Positions 1 through 12,600 of a stretch of 64,000 nt of DNA are shown here, one piece after another. The stretch spans positions 866,105 through 930,104 of the forward strand of contig NW_019091476.1 of NCBI RefSeq assembly GCF_001949145.1, given 5' to 3'. Position 1 is the stretch's first letter, and each line of letters begins with the position of its first letter. A model generated the notes under the pieces. That model saw only the letters and a program-made list of their open reading frames with translations, searched no databases and was not told where the DNA came from. The translations under genes were made by a program, and so were the position numbers. Origin of the DNA: Acanthaster planci (taxonomy: Eukaryota > Echinodermata > Asteroidea > Valvatida > Acanthasteridae).

Positions 1-1
1 A

Positions 2-862
2 TCATTTGAGTTTGGAGGCCAGAGCCTCAATCATGAACTGGTTGCCGGCCCCACCTTGGGTCCATCTCTGTTGAATGTTCTCTTACGATTTCGTCAGGGT
101 CGAGTGGCGGTTTTAGGCGAAATAACCGCCATGTTTCATCGAGTTAGACTCCGACCGGAAGAGCGACGAATGTTTTGGTTCCTATGGAAAGATGAGCATC
201 TTGACAAATGGGTTGTCATAGAGTGGTTGGTGCTTCCATTCGGGGCTGCATGTAGTCGGTGCTGTGCAACATTTGCCCTTCAGAAAGCTGCTGTGGACCG
301 GGTAGACCAGTATCCACGAGTCCAGTCTACAATAGAGAAAGAGACCTACGTAGACAACCAGCTGGCCAGTCGAGACACTGAAGAAGAGGCTACCCAACTT
401 GTCCAGAGCACACGCAAATGCTTACAAGAAGTAGGATTCCAGACAGTACATGAGAGTCTTCCCAATGAGCCTTGTTCAACTCGTCAGGTACAATCGTTGT
501 CACTGGACCCACAGGGGGGCGATCCAGAGCCAGCTCTTGGGCTATGCTGGGACTGGAAGAGTGATGAGCTGTATCACCCAGCCAGGGTTCCAGAACACAA
601 TGTGCTGACATGTGGTTTAATTTCCGGCCGTGGCCAATTGATGCGGACCCGGATCCTCGTCTGTGAACCAGACAAACAAAGTGGTATACAAATTGAAAAC
701 GCTCAACAAACCGTGAGGGGCCAGTCTGTTTCAGTGTCGGTGAGGCAGGCGGTAACATACGCGTGCAGTGTATGCAGTGGCGATGGACATTGCATTATGA
801 CAACTATACATGTAACAACTCATGCATCGCCACTTACCAAGAGCAAAGGCAGATTAGATTGA
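2..862 (+). pseudogene. BEL/Pao retrotransposon reverse transcriptase fragment
   Basis: An open frame runs from base 2, before the first ATG at 56, so the element enters from outside the window. The first part reads FGGQSLNHELVAGP and then LLNVLLRFRQGRVAV, which is the BEL/Pao reverse transcriptase block preceding the catalytic region. The motif normally read as an Asp-containing A box is GEITAMFHRVRL here, and the YVDD box reads YVDN. At least one catalytic Asp in each box is therefore replaced, so the enzyme should be dead. ALGLCWDWKSDEL near residue 165 matches the downstream LGxxWD block. After about residue 185 family similarity fades, which suggests frameshifts. No LTR, integrase or protease is seen next to it. 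Family assignment is confident; completeness is not. Confidence 0.75.
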
Positions 863-902
863 GAGATTTTATTATCTAAGCTGAATCCCCCCCAATATTT
901 TA

Positions 903-1110
903 TTTGCAACTTGTTTCTTATACGCTAAAACAGAAAACAACGTGGCCAGTATATCATTTACCTCATGAGAATTTTATTTTCATTTTGTCTCTGGAGCTAA
1001 ACTGTTTTCATTTATTTTTTTTCATAGGCTATTTGACGTGCAACTTGTTTCCTTTAAGCTAAAGCAGAAAACAACGTTCAAAGAATGTCATATACAGCTA
1101 CCTCATGAGC
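903..1110. repeat. Degenerate tandem duplication, about 130-bp unit
   Basis: The phrase GCAACTTGTTTC, then a variant of GCTAAAACAGAAAACAACG, then CCTCATGAG occurs at about 905-969 and again at about 1038-1110 in the same order and strand. The copies differ at many positions, so the duplication is old. No coding content. Confidence 0.6.
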
Positions 1111-4100
1111 ATGTCATTTAAAACCGGAAACTGGAGTTGAAAGTTTATTATTCATTTTTAATTTGTCCATGGTTGTGCTACTGTATTTTAACAAGCTCAA
1201 TCTTGCCAAGAATAGAAGCCTCTTGTTTGAGTGAGTTGACTGAAACCATCGCCTCTCGTCATATTTTATGGTCTTTTTATTAATTCAAAATTGTTAATTC
1301 ACACATCTCATAGTAACAGGGCCATGCACTCTAAAGTATTATGTGCATGTACATCACTTCTAAGAAAAAAAAACCGCGTCATTGCATCACTTTTGGACCA
1401 ATCCCATTACCAGAAACCGGAGTCTTTTTTTGTTTTGGCCTGCGGGTTTGCCGACCTGGAACCTAGGTTTCGGGCCTTAACAGCCATATTTATTATGTAG
1501 GTTTTATGAATCCAGTTGTTTAAAAATATCACTGAGAACTGATTACAGTTATATTGCGTGTTTACTGTCAGCTGGTATTTGCTCGTGAAACTAAATTATC
1601 TGTACTCCAAGTACAAGATGCCTACCAAATTGTGACCGCAATCGGTGCTATAACGAGTGCATTAAAAAGATAGCATGTTAAAATTTGAATTTTCGGGTTA
1701 GAAAAATGAAGGTTGACACAAATACATTTGTTGGATGATATTGGATTTGTGGGCCTTTGGTTGGAATTGGGAGCACTGTATCCATCCACATGCCTCCCAT
1801 CCAGCTAGGACTGCTGTGCCCATGCCACGCTATGTTGACGTAAGAAAACTTGTAAACATACTGGATTTTCGTTGATGGTTTCCATTCAAAATGACCTCTG
1901 TAACCTATTTCCGGTAAAGGGAAAACCTTTTGAAGTCCACCGTTGCAGGCCGTCTTTGACATACTGGAGGTCCCTGACCCCACTCTTGTACTTGATGTTT
2001 CCGTTCCTTACACATACAGCCGCCCTCAAGGGTGTTATGGGTAAACAAGCAAATTCTTAGGGAGCCAATTTTAGGAGGGTCAAAATTGTTTGGAAATTTT
2101 ATATACAACCTGTAAGGTGTTTCGGAGGGTTGACGCTAAACTTTAGTGCTAAATTTTTACACGCTTTTTGCCATTTCATTCAGTGTGGAATGATAAGCTA
2201 AACACTTGACTTGAAAATTATCGTCTGGCCCATAATCTTAACTACAGATCCCTAAAAAGTTAAATTTCACCGCGTTATAGCGTCCTCATAATTCTTCTAA
2301 CAATGAGTCGACGTCGACTTGCAAATAATGTGACCCACCATTTCAAAACCAGGCTTAAGTGTAATTGTGATGTTTGACAATTCCTCTGACTCACGAGATC
2401 TAAAGTCTAAATTCTGCCTTAACATGAACAGTGGCAGATATGAAGTTACTTACTTCAGCATAGCATAGTCGCGGCATTTACTTCTAGGCATCACACTGCC
2501 AGAATTGAAACCATTGTGTGGAACCTGATGAGGAGGGAGTTCATTTTCTTTTTTGGATTTCCATGCTACTTCGCTTCGCTCTTACGCGTGAAAAATAGCC
2601 TGAAGATGGAGCACTTCAAGGAAACATATGGACAATTCATATATATTTTCATGGTTTATTGGATTGCATGGAATTGTGGTCAGAGCACGGGGTCCGTGTG
2701 TTTGACCTAATATTATATTTAATCAAATATTCTACAGTAGTCTAGTAACACTTCGTTTACAACTATTCGAACTCGAATGGAAAGAAAGGGGGAAAACAAA
2801 AAGTGTTGACACATAGCAACATTCGAAGCGGCAAAGTATCGACGAAGGATAAAGACTGGGGAATAGGCATCTAAGATGTCGTAAAGAAAGCCAGTGTTGC
2901 CATCTCTTTGTATATCCGTTATAGACTTGGGGATGAATACCGAAATACATTTATTGTCGTCGAGATATGAAAGGTGACTAGCCTTAATATAAAGGCTAGT
3001 CGACGAAATATAAAGCCCATTTTGGGCTGACACAGGCAGTACGTAGGTCCAAAAGTGAACAACCGGGTGCAGCGAATGTATCAATGACAGCTTTAACTCG
3101 AACTATGGCTTATTTTTAAATGGCCGCTTTTGGTACAAGGGGTTGATGTAATGCGAGACGACCACTGACAATAAGGTGTTGGACCACAGGAGAGTCAACG
3201 GGGATGTGCTAGTGCAACCACATATCGATGCGGCGGTGGTCCAAGAAGACTGAAGAATTGGATTGCTTTTTAATATGATAAAGGTGAGCGGTCAACACCT
3301 CATCAGAATCGGTCTGACTTAATCCTTGGACACTCAGGGAGAGAAGGCGGGCACATGCTTGCGCGCTGAAATACAATCATTTGGTGAAATGCACAAGGGC
3401 TCACAATATGGGGCGCCCACATGAGCCCACCTTTTCCCGACGGCGAAGGCGTCTTTGGAACTCCATAGCAATGTGAGTAGCTCGTAGATGCTTCGTGTCA
3501 CTATTTCACTGGAAAAATTGACATGCCAAGAAATACAGCAATTAACATGCCCATGGCGTGACTGGCAACATTTTCTCATGTGAATATAACACTGTGTTAA
3601 TTGGCAAAGCATTGAAAAATGGGGACAAGATTTATGATACTCTAACAAATCTGAAATTTGAGTTGAGGGGAAATACGGTAAGTAATGTCAGATTCATTTC
3701 AAGAACACACAAATCCTCGCACAATGCGAGATCAAGTATTTGGAGTACGTTGAAGATTTTGTTTAGCAAATAACTAAATATCTGTCACAAATTTAAGTAC
3801 CAATCGCGAATATATGATAAGGTGGAAATCTCGAGAGTGGTCGATGTGGCTTTAGAACTTTATTCAGAGGACAATAATAGGATAAACAAGAAATTTCACA
3901 TTGCAGAGTATGTCTATGCAACTTGATTGAATTACTGTTAAATACGTCAAATTACTGTGAATGAACATGTAGCATAAGGACCATGGCATGGCCCAAGTGA
4001 CATGCAACTGAGACTTGTTTTGCGAAATTGATATACATATAATACTGGAGTGAACCTATTATTTGGTATGTTCAAACGTAAAGATGCTTTAATTTATGCC

Positions 4101-4439
4101 TGTAAAAGTATGGACACCAGTTCCTTTTTAGATATTAAAGGAGATAGCATGTCAAAATAAATTTTGCATGAAAAATTCGTGAAGTTCCCTTTATTCTCAC
4201 ATATAAATTTAAACAGAGTAATCAAGGGGTTTTTCTGTCATTTTGAAAACTAACTGCAAAATTATGGGAATATTCATACAAAACCCTGTTTTTTAATTAA
4301 CAGCAAATGATTATTTTTCAAGATTTGCTTTCACAGACCTGTCCTCAGTTGCAATTTTCGTATAGCCATACCAACCGTTATTTCTCAGAAGAAGGTCTGA
4401 AAAAAAGTTCCATAATATACTGTTGAATATTTTTGAAGC

Positions 4440-4965
4440 ATGTTTAAAGCTGCAAGGACATTTTTCAAGGCCTTTTTGACAGAGGAGGCGTCAATGAATA
4501 GAACCCTTACAGAAATGAAGTGTTGGAAGGAATTTCACAATAACATACGAGCAAAAGACAGTAAACTAGTTGTCAGCATGTATAGGATACATTATTTCTA
4601 AACTTTTGATCCTGGGAAATATTTCTCAATATGTAGGGTACATTTTCGCATGAAGTTAACAGGCATTTAAAAAGTTTGACAAATGCACATTCTTGTATGC
4701 TGAAAACGGGATATTTTCTAGAGGTGTTTTGACACAGGAAGATCCCTTTTTTGTACCTCTTACTGAAATTAAGTTTGACTAGTGGTCTGACAATTTAAGT
4801 CATGCAAAGAAAATGCAAATGTAGGGTACATTTTTGTCTGAAGTAATACGGAATTACGAATTGCGGCAAATGAGCACTCTTGTATGCTAAAAACGGGATA
4901 TCTTTCAGAGACGTTCTGTCAGACAAATAGGCATTCCATATAGCCCTTACTAGTGTGGCCAGTAA
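4440..4965. repeat. Three divergent copies of a roughly 190-250-bp tandem repeat
   Basis: GTAGGGTACATTTT recurs at about 4634 and 4821, followed each time by CTTGTATGCT, AAAACGGGATAT and a CTTACT block. A weaker first copy begins near 4447 (GACAGAGGAGG at 4478 lines up with GACACAGGAAG at 4731). The copies share order and strand but are clearly diverged. No protein is encoded. Confidence 0.55.
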
Positions 4966-6599
4966 AAAGATGCTATTTGTGAAAAAAAATCAAAAAGTCG
5001 TTCAATTTATCGTGGAACAAAGTACCGCAAAACGGAGAAATTTCTGCCTCCATTTACTGCATGGATTATTGTTGTTGACGTGAACCCGAATCGCGGGCTT
5101 TTTATATGACACTAGGCAAAATCGTCGAGTGGTTAAGAATTAGCCGCGCGTTGCCAGAGCTAGTCAGTGAATAGTGGTACTGGTCATATTGAAAGAATTT
5201 TACAGTTACATAAAAGGCCTTACGTATAATTATAATGTTAACTTTCGTGAGTGTAGTAATCCTCTTTTTTACAACTGTGCTCTAAAAATCACTGCGGACA
5301 TCTATTCTTTCCAGTTGGGCTATTTCAAGTATAGGCAATAACTCTAAGTTATGGAGTTGCATCGATTTTTCCTTGAATGTGCATCTAGTCTCCCCGCATT
5401 TAAACTCAAATATAGAATTAAATTACTAATTAACTGTTTAAGTAATGATTTTTTTTCTTACGGAGTTGCAGCAGGCAAAGGCTACACGGTCATGTGCACG
5501 TGCATTTATTATTTGTTGCGTTATTTGTAAAGTGTTAGTGTGTTGTTGTCTTTGTAGAACTTTGTTTATTGGTAACTGGGGACCCCCGCTCGACAAGTAC
5601 TGCTTCTTGGGCGCCCCCATATACACCGTTTGTGAACTGTTTGTATAGAGTAATATTAATGTGGGAAACTTTAATTGAAAGTGAACTGAACTATGAGTCC
5701 AGGTGCCGCACGCGCACGCATATAGTTGGGGGTGATAGTTAGCCGGTCTATGATAATCGTCATTTTTAACATATTTCTAAAGCATACGCAACCAATTCAC
5801 CCCTCCCCCGGCCCCCAGCGTACGGTTTGTACGCTCGTGAAAATAATGGTCCCTCATTTGCCCATGTTAACGTATTGCTACTGGCAAACCAAAAAAATTA
5901 ATTAAAGAACACCGCGCTAGACACTAGGAATAGGAATTGATAACCTCGCGGTTACAGGTCATGCACGAACAGTGCATTGAAGCCATCACCCCTTCCCATG
6001 GGGTGCACTGCCCAACTCAAGGGAAATTCTTCACCAAGCGGATGCGCTCAAAAAGTACCCCTGCAGTTTATTTGAAAAAGAGCAGATTATGTGGCCCAAG
6101 AAATTGTGGAATTGTGGGAGAATGGCCCAGAATGAACTCCCTAAATTCAAAGGCTCCCATCCCAGGGCGAAGCATAGAAAAATGCTACTGAAAAATTGTC
6201 CCAAGAGCCTGAAAAGGTGGGGAAAGATGTCATTTGAAAAATGGCCGCTGACAGAATTGGGAACGTTCACATTTGGGGGCGGGTGAGTTTGTTTTGGGTG
6301 GATAATTAAAAATTTCATTGGTTAACTTATTAAAAATGAAAATCAATTGAAAGCTGAAAGACCCCAGAACGCTTTGATTTTGATTGAGAGGCCTGAGGGA
6401 CTTCTGTTGCCCGCACCGGGGCTGCAAACGTGGTCGATTTTACATCGTCTTCAATGGGGCTTCAATTAGTTCAGTGCACCCACGGTCCTGTACCTCCTGT
6501 TTGGCCGACGGGCGAAGGGTACGTCTTTAAAAGTGTTGACAGCGCCCTCATGCGGTCGGAAGCCAATCTTTTTTCGGATCATAATGGTTGTGAATTGCA

Positions 6600-6679
6600 A
6601 TGGCGGCCACTGTGAGTCCGTTCGATAAAACTGAACGGAGAAGGCTTTGGATTGGAAATATCGACGAAAAAATATCAGA
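6600..6679 (+). CDS. RBM18: RBM18 exon 1
   Basis: Starts at ATGGCGGCC and encodes the N terminus through RNP2 (LWIGNI). The donor is at 6680 (GTAAGG) and leaves phase 2. Confidence 0.85.
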
Positions 6680-9591
6680 GTAAGGACAAGATACAGATAA
6701 GTTTGGGGTGAAAGTACTCGAGTTTCCCATTATACTTGTAAACTAGTCCAATAAAACGTTAAAACGGCAGGTATAAAGAGGGTTGGCTGGCCGGACTCGG
6801 GTAACGTTCGTACCGTGTGACTAGACTACGCATGTCACTCAATGTCGTACTGTCTGCGCTGCGGCCGTAGTAGTACATGTAGCGCGGCGTAGGTGCTATG
6901 GCTATACGATCTTTGGGCATGTCATCCATGTTAGGGCCAGTGTGGTGGTCTCAGCAGTCTTCCGGTCTCAGTGGTCCCCCCTGATGTAGCCGGACATTTC
7001 AGCACGACACAAGCACGGTCTCAATGGTCTTCCGTGCTGAGATGTCTGCATGACTAACTCGCTCGGTATAAGCGGTGCTGTTATCTTTGGTGTAGGCCTG
7101 TACAGTACACGTCACGTACAATGTTGGGCCAGATTTCATGTACAATGTTTACCCAATCTGGCCCACATAGATTCAAAATGATGCATTGCTGCATTTTAAA
7201 ATAAGAGATAGTAGTCCCAAGGAGTAAAAAAGTGAACATATTTTGGGAACATATGTAAACAAATGCAGGCAATGTAAGTGCATTGTGCATATTGCGCAAA
7301 AATCGCACTGCCATTTATCGCTTTGCCCAAGGCTTTGCCCATTATTTGCCCATACTTTTCAAAATCACGGTTATACAGTATGCGCAAACAGGCTGTCTAT
7401 TTATTTATCTGTCTGTGGTGATTTTGCACGATGGTAGAAAGGCATTGTGGGAAGGAAAAAAAGGGCAATGTTTTTAATACTATTCGGTCTGAGCATGCTG
7501 CCGCCATAGGCATGCAGAACCTCGATTTGGCAGCTTTACACAATAAATATAGCCAGTTCAGTGATTCCTGTGTATGATGCTTATGCTGCGTGAGTTCTTA
7601 TACCATGGAATTGGACAAAGCAATTCTGACTTGATTGTACAAACTGGCAGTTAAAGGCTCTGCATGCCTATGGCGGCAGCGTGCAAAGAGAATTGGATCA
7701 GTCGATGTGGTTAGGAAGGTTTCAAAGAAACGGGAGCTGTTGACTAGGGTTATCATGTGACAACTACGTCATTCCAGTTGTGCTATGTACACACAAAGAC
7801 TTAAGATGCAAAAACTAAATAAATGCCAGTTTGACAAAGATGGGGAAAAGTCATCCATCTAATTAATTTTCTCTGACAAATTTAAATCTGCTGTGGATTA
7901 TAATTTAAAAAAGTCTCATGATGGAATGGAAAGTGCTCATTTGTCCACAAAGTAATACAGTAGTCTGTCTTTTTCAAAGCTTTTATTCTCAACAGATTAA
8001 AGGAATTCTGTTGCATCTGAACTCCTTGTGTGTACTTGTATACACGTGCAAGCGTTTGCTATGTTGCTTTCATTTCCTTCTACATTTCATTATTTTATTT
8101 GTTATATGTTGAAATACAGATTCAATCTACTGAAGTTATTGCGACGCTACGGTGAAATTGCCCAGTTTGACTTTCTGTTCCACAAGACAGGTCCAAGCGA
8201 AGGGAAACCAAGGGGATACTGTTTTGTGAGTTTCAAGACACAAGAGGTACATTATACGAAAATTTCTCTGCATTTTGCTAATGCTTACTAAATCTTTGTT
8301 AACATATTATTTTTTTCATTTTATTGATGAGTGTTTTTCCACACACTGAATAATGCAAAAGCCCACTGCATGAATACTTGCATAATGGCTGAGCATTTAT
8401 TCCCTAATGCTTGGCAGATCCTGTGTCCACAATTAGAGCTTAGACAGTTTGATTGCCCTTGCGTCATGTTTTGATCATGCAGTGGTCAGCTATAAGCCTA
8501 ATATCGCTTCCTGGGGGTGTTAAAAAATACATACATTTGAAAAATTAGGATAACGTGATTATTTCATTACTTTGTGTTGTGAAGGTGTTGGTTCTTATAT
8601 ACGATCTAATCCCAGCAGTCATGAAATTAAAAAATTTAAACGAATGGCATCGATCAAGAAGTTTGGATTTTGTTGAATATCATAAGAAATGTGTCAATAG
8701 TGGTCAATGGTCTATTGTGTCTTCATTGTTATCCACAGGAAGCTGAGCTGGCCATACATGGGCTTGATGGTAAACTTGCTCTGAACAAGAGACTTGCAGT
8801 AAAATGGGCCCATTCACAGACACCGAACTTCAAGGTACATGTACAAGGTTTTATACTTCAAATAGGCATTTCAACCTGTTGTGTTTTATGGGTGGCACAA
8901 AGGCACTCACTGTTGTATATAGTGGTCCTGTGGCAATTGGATGTGCTTCAGTACAGCTGCATTCTTGGAGTTTATTATATGTAAACGAAGGCTAAAATCT
9001 TAATTTCTGTCTACAGAGTGATAAATTAGTCCAAGAGATGTTACGTATTTCAGGACTTTGATAAGTCTGATTCATTCTTACCCAATGATTTCAGTGTCAA
9101 ATCAAAGTCTGTCTTGTTGGAGTTATACAATATGAGAGTACATTCAGTGTATTATGCTGTAATTTTCAGACACAAGAACCAATTGAAGATGAGAAAACTT
9201 CTCTAGCTCCTGACAAACTGCCAAGCAGCTTTGGGGGCCACCAATCAACTACTCCAGGCTCAAGTATGAAGAAACAAGTAGTGATTAATAGGTGAGCGAT
9301 ATGACCTGACTGAAAATGACCAATACTCTCATATCAAAATCTTTACATGCAGGAAATTTCCATATAGGATAGGTGTTAAATGTTGTGCCCTTTTGTTTAA
9401 ACTTTACTTTGTGCTTGGTTTTCCTGGACAGCAATGATGCAAAGATCCGAGCCATTGAGAACAAACTGAGACAGATGGAGAATGCCAGCGCTGACTTCAA
9501 TGTTGTCCCTACATTCCCTGGTTTAGCAAGAGGCAAGTCCAGCAGACAAGGACACTCTGACAAGCGGTTTAAACCATACAAGAAGAGGTGA
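6600..9591 (+). CDS. RBM18: RNA-binding protein 18 (RBM18-like), complete five-exon gene
   Basis: Joining 6600-6679, 8120-8246, 8739-8834, 9170-9291 and 9432-9591 gives 585 nt, a 194-residue protein, close to the roughly 190 aa of vertebrate RBM18. All introns are GT-AG and all phases agree. A single RRM spans about residues 15-100: RNP2 is RLWIGNI and RNP1 is RGYCFVSF, followed by [20 protein letters not shown], a block typical of this family. The C-terminal part has a short helix ([14 protein letters not shown]) and a basic end, KRFKPYKKR. The start ATG is in a good context (GCAATGG) and follows no upstream in-frame coding. RBM18 is a conserved, little-studied nuclear RRM protein, so a role in RNA binding is family inference. 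Nothing looks broken. Confidence 0.9.
7497..7680. mobile_element. Short palindromic MITE in RBM18 intron 1
   Basis: A perfect 22-bp inverted repeat joins 7497-7518 (GCTGCCGCCATAGGCATGCA plus GA) and 7659-7680. The 184-bp unit has no coding capacity. This looks like a non-autonomous DNA transposon; no clear target-site duplication was found, so the superfamily is open. Confidence 0.6.
8120..8246 (+). CDS. RBM18: RBM18 exon 2
   Basis: The acceptor is AATACAG at 8119. It encodes [20 protein letters not shown] and RNP1 (RGYCFVSF), and ends in phase 0 before GTACAT. Confidence 0.88.
8739..8834 (+). CDS. RBM18: RBM18 exon 3
   Basis: The acceptor is ATCCACAG. It encodes the last RRM helix and strand ([15 protein letters not shown], then AVKWAHSQ) in phase 0 at both ends. 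Confidence 0.88.
9170..9291 (+). CDS. RBM18: RBM18 exon 4
   Basis: The acceptor is AATTTTCAG and the donor GTGAGC. It encodes a linker rich in Ser, Thr and Gly with no domain. It ends in phase 2. Confidence 0.8.
9432..9591 (+). CDS. RBM18: RBM18 exon 5 with stop
   Basis: The acceptor is CCTGGACAG. It encodes [17 protein letters not shown] and a basic C terminus ending KKR before TGA. Confidence 0.85.
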
Positions 9592-10225
9592 CACAAGCAT
9601 TAACTCACTTTGTACAGGTGCAATATTACATGTGTATTATTCTACCCTCCATAGTGCTCTGTGACTAACTCCTGGTATACTTGGAAGTTGCAGGGACAGA
9701 CTGAAGCAGTCTCAATTAGTTTTGCATTTCATCTTTGTGGATTGGTTTGAGAAAATTTGGTGACACCTCACGTTACTCATCACATCAGCACAATTATCTG
9801 GAGAATTCAGTCTGCTTGGTTGCTAAAAAACCATTGAAGGTACCTGTTCTCCAGGTAGTTGGATCGTGTTTTCCCTATCATGCTCACTCAACATTGGCAC
9901 GCAGCGGGGTATATGTTGAGTTAACTGGACTTGGGCATTGAGAGGGTCATAAGCCTTTCACCTTTTCACATGTACAGGCAATTTGTTAAGGATTTTAATT
10001 TAGATGTGAAGCAATTATGTCCAAATTGCTTTTAGGCTTCTTCTTTTTTATACATGTATACTGCTGTTAATGTTATGGCATGTTACCAGAGTGCTTCCAA
10101 GTAGCAAAGTTAAAAAGTACAATGTATAAGAAGTTTCTGTCAAATTTCCTGCATTTGAAGAATAATGAAACTCACCAAAACATTGTGGATGATCTCAAAG
10201 AAAAACTGGATAAAGGCATGAAGTC

Positions 10226-10231
10226 AATAAA
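10226..10231 (+). terminator. Candidate RBM18 polyadenylation signal
   Basis: An AATAAA hexamer lies about 635 bases after the RBM18 stop (another follows near 10260). It would give a 3' UTR of roughly 650 bases. This is a hexamer match only; the intervening sequence shows no other gene. Confidence 0.35.
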
Positions 10232-10269
10232 GCCTTGAATAGAGTCATGGCTAAGTGTTCTAATAAATT

Positions 10270-11515
10270 TGACTGTTTCAGCTAAATGATTAAGAAATTC
10301 AGTGAGGGCGAGCTGGGCCTTCTGCCTGTATTGATCAGATTATCTCCATAACCATAGTAAGCTAAATGCAAGACCGTTAGCATGTGCCCGCCCTCTCTCG
10401 TTTAAAGTCCAAGGATTGGGTCAGACTGACGCTCATATCTGGAGAATGCACGAGGGTGTACAGAATTTCATCAAGGTTGGAATTTTAGCTCTGAACAGAC
10501 TAGATGATGTTCTTGCAATATTTAAGACCAACCTTATTGCAAAAAATTTAACAAATCTTTGCCCAACCTAAAAATGGATTGAAATTTCTCTTAAAAAGTG
10601 CCGAGTCATGGTGAATTGCACTTCATTGCATTTTTGTCACATTGTACACTTTCCTCTTTTTTGGCATATAAGAAATCTCATCTGTCATTTACTAAATTGA
10701 GGTATCAAATTTGCTTAGATTTTGGTCTCCAGGTCTGATTTCCAAAGAGCTACATGGAATAGATGTGTAATTTTGGGTAGTTTTTTTACATGTAGAGTCC
10801 ATGTGCTCCCTTTAAAGTACATATATGGACGAGTACTATCCCTCCTTTGAAGAAACAAGCCCAAAGAGTCCCACTAAGGTTGATTTCATACCAGAGATGT
10901 TTTGTGGTCAGTGGCTGGGCATATGGCCCTTAGCAGTACATTCAAGGTTGCACAAGAGCATATCAGTACATTCAGTCCACACTTGTGCTCTTTATAAACT
11001 GATAGATAATGTAGATTGTACAGTAATTATTACTGGTTGAACTCCTCATAAAGGCTCCATTTGAAAATAATTTGCTGTTATTGACTCCTAGACAAGAGTA
11101 CATGTATCAAGTTCAAGTGAACATTAAACTGAGCTCTGGTGAAGTAAATTGTTCCCGATAGATAGACTTTGTGATGAGTGAGATTTTTATTTAAGTGGCA
11201 ACTGAAGAGATTGCAATTGGGCAGTGTGCTTTTATGAAAACACCCAATGCTGATGCATTTGCAAAGAACATTAGGCGTTGGTACAAACGGAGTAAATTTC
11301 AGCCGTATGTCTTATGCTGTTGGGTGCAAAATTGGGAGATTCAAGGAGTATACATTTTAGCCCAGTCTTTAAAATTTCCTGATACATGTACATGTAAATC
11401 TTTCCATCCTCCAGATTGCAATGACAACTGTATCGCACTCAAATTTGCGGTGTCCATTATATATCAGTGGATTGTGCTCGGTGAGAATCACTCACATGTT
11501 TCCCACTAGGTAGTC
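10270..11515. other. Intergenic interval without a recognised gene
   Basis: The longest open frame here (11195-11509, 104 codons) has no recognisable domain and no splice context. Several TACATGTA-type words occur, as is common in marine invertebrate genomes. No repeat boundary was resolved. Confidence 0.4.
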
Positions 11516-11737
11516 TCAGAATGGTCCACACACTGCCCAGCGGATCGCTAGCACCTCTAACTTGAAAGCTGAGTGATTGCGGTCATTCCTTTCAGCTGGA
11601 CGCAAGGCCCTCAAGGCGTACGCAATTAANTTACTGACTTCTTTCCCTCCTTGACTTGGGATAAAATTTCCCCCCAGTCCAGTTAAACTTGCATCAGTCT
11701 CTACCACAAAAGGAAGAGAAAAAAACAGCAAAGGCAA
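11516..11737 (-). pseudogene. Ty3/gypsy RNase H remnant
   Basis: The minus-strand frame reads FVVETDASLTGLGGNF, then LIAYALRALRPAERND and FKLEVLAIRWAV. These are the first catalytic Asp segment (ETDAS) and the RPAERN-FKLE block of Ty3/gypsy RNase H. The frame ends at 11516 without the later catalytic residues. Confidence 0.75.
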
Positions 11738-11880
11738 GTACTGGTTCTTCCGTCAGTTTGGCCTTCAGGGTCTCAACAGCAGCCGGTGCTTGTTCGCTCA
11801 GCGTGATTTCTTGACGCTTGCCCCTTGTTCGAGCCTTCCCCTTTTCGGAGGTACCCTCGAGGTGGAGAAACATGGTGCTG

Positions 11881-12600
11881 CTATGCTGGAGTAGTGTATG
11901 ATGAATCTTCGGAAAAATCCAGTTCGGTGATAGAAGTAGGTTGTGGCCGATCCTTGACCACGCTTATCATGCTTGGGTCAGGTCGGACCCGCTCCCCTGC
12001 CACGACCAGATGCCCCATACATTTCACCTCAGTTTTGAAGAACGCACTTTTGGAGGTTTTCACCTTCAACTCATACTGTTGAAGCCGACTGAACACTAGC
12101 TCCAGTCTTCTCAAGTTCTCGTCATAAGTGTTGGAAAAGGTTATGACATCATCCAAGTATATTAGGAGACTCTGAAAGGCCCGATCTCAGAAGCATCGTT
12201 GCATGAGGCGCTGGAATGTTGAAGGACTATCACATAGCCCAAATAGCATCCTGGTGAATTCCCAAAGGCCGAATGGGGGTGATAAATGCAGTTTTCTCTA
12301 TGTCATCTTCTGCCATTTCCACCTAGTGGTAACTGGAAGTTAAGTGGAGTACACTGAAAAACTTGGCTTCACCCAGTGCCTGGCGAGACTCGTCAATTAA
12401 TGTGGGGTAGTGGAAATGAGCTCTTGTGGGTCACAACATTTTAATTTCCGATACTCCACACACAGTCTTATGGATCCGTCTCGTTTCTTGACGACCACAA
12501 TAGGAGATGCCCAGAGGCTGACGCTCTCCTGGATAATTCCAGCCTCAAGCAGCTCTTGAATGTGGGCATGGACTTCCTGGTATTGTGACGGGGGAAGCAA
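11881..12600 (-). pseudogene. Ty3/gypsy reverse transcriptase remnant
   Basis: The fragment 12600-12397 carries LLEAGIIQESVSLWASPIVV and KKRDGSIRLCVEYRKL, the fingers region. Further on come TAFIT and FTRMLFGLCDSPSTFQRLM with a frameshift near 12275 and an in-frame TGA near 12188. The active-site box LLIYLDDVITFS is intact at about 12171-12136. A stop also lies near 12325. The sequence therefore kept its catalytic box but cannot be translated as one protein. Confidence 0.8.

Larger units (their letters stand above)
863..6599. other. Gene-free AT-rich interval upstream of RBM18
   Basis: I see no exon with a recognisable protein family, no tRNA and no rRNA here. The open frames on both strands are short, overlap each other and have no splice context or motifs. 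The interval holds two degenerate tandem repeats (903-1110 and about 4440-4965, listed separately). The last few hundred bases probably include the RBM18 promoter and 5' UTR, but no clear TATA box or initiator was picked out. Confidence 0.5.
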
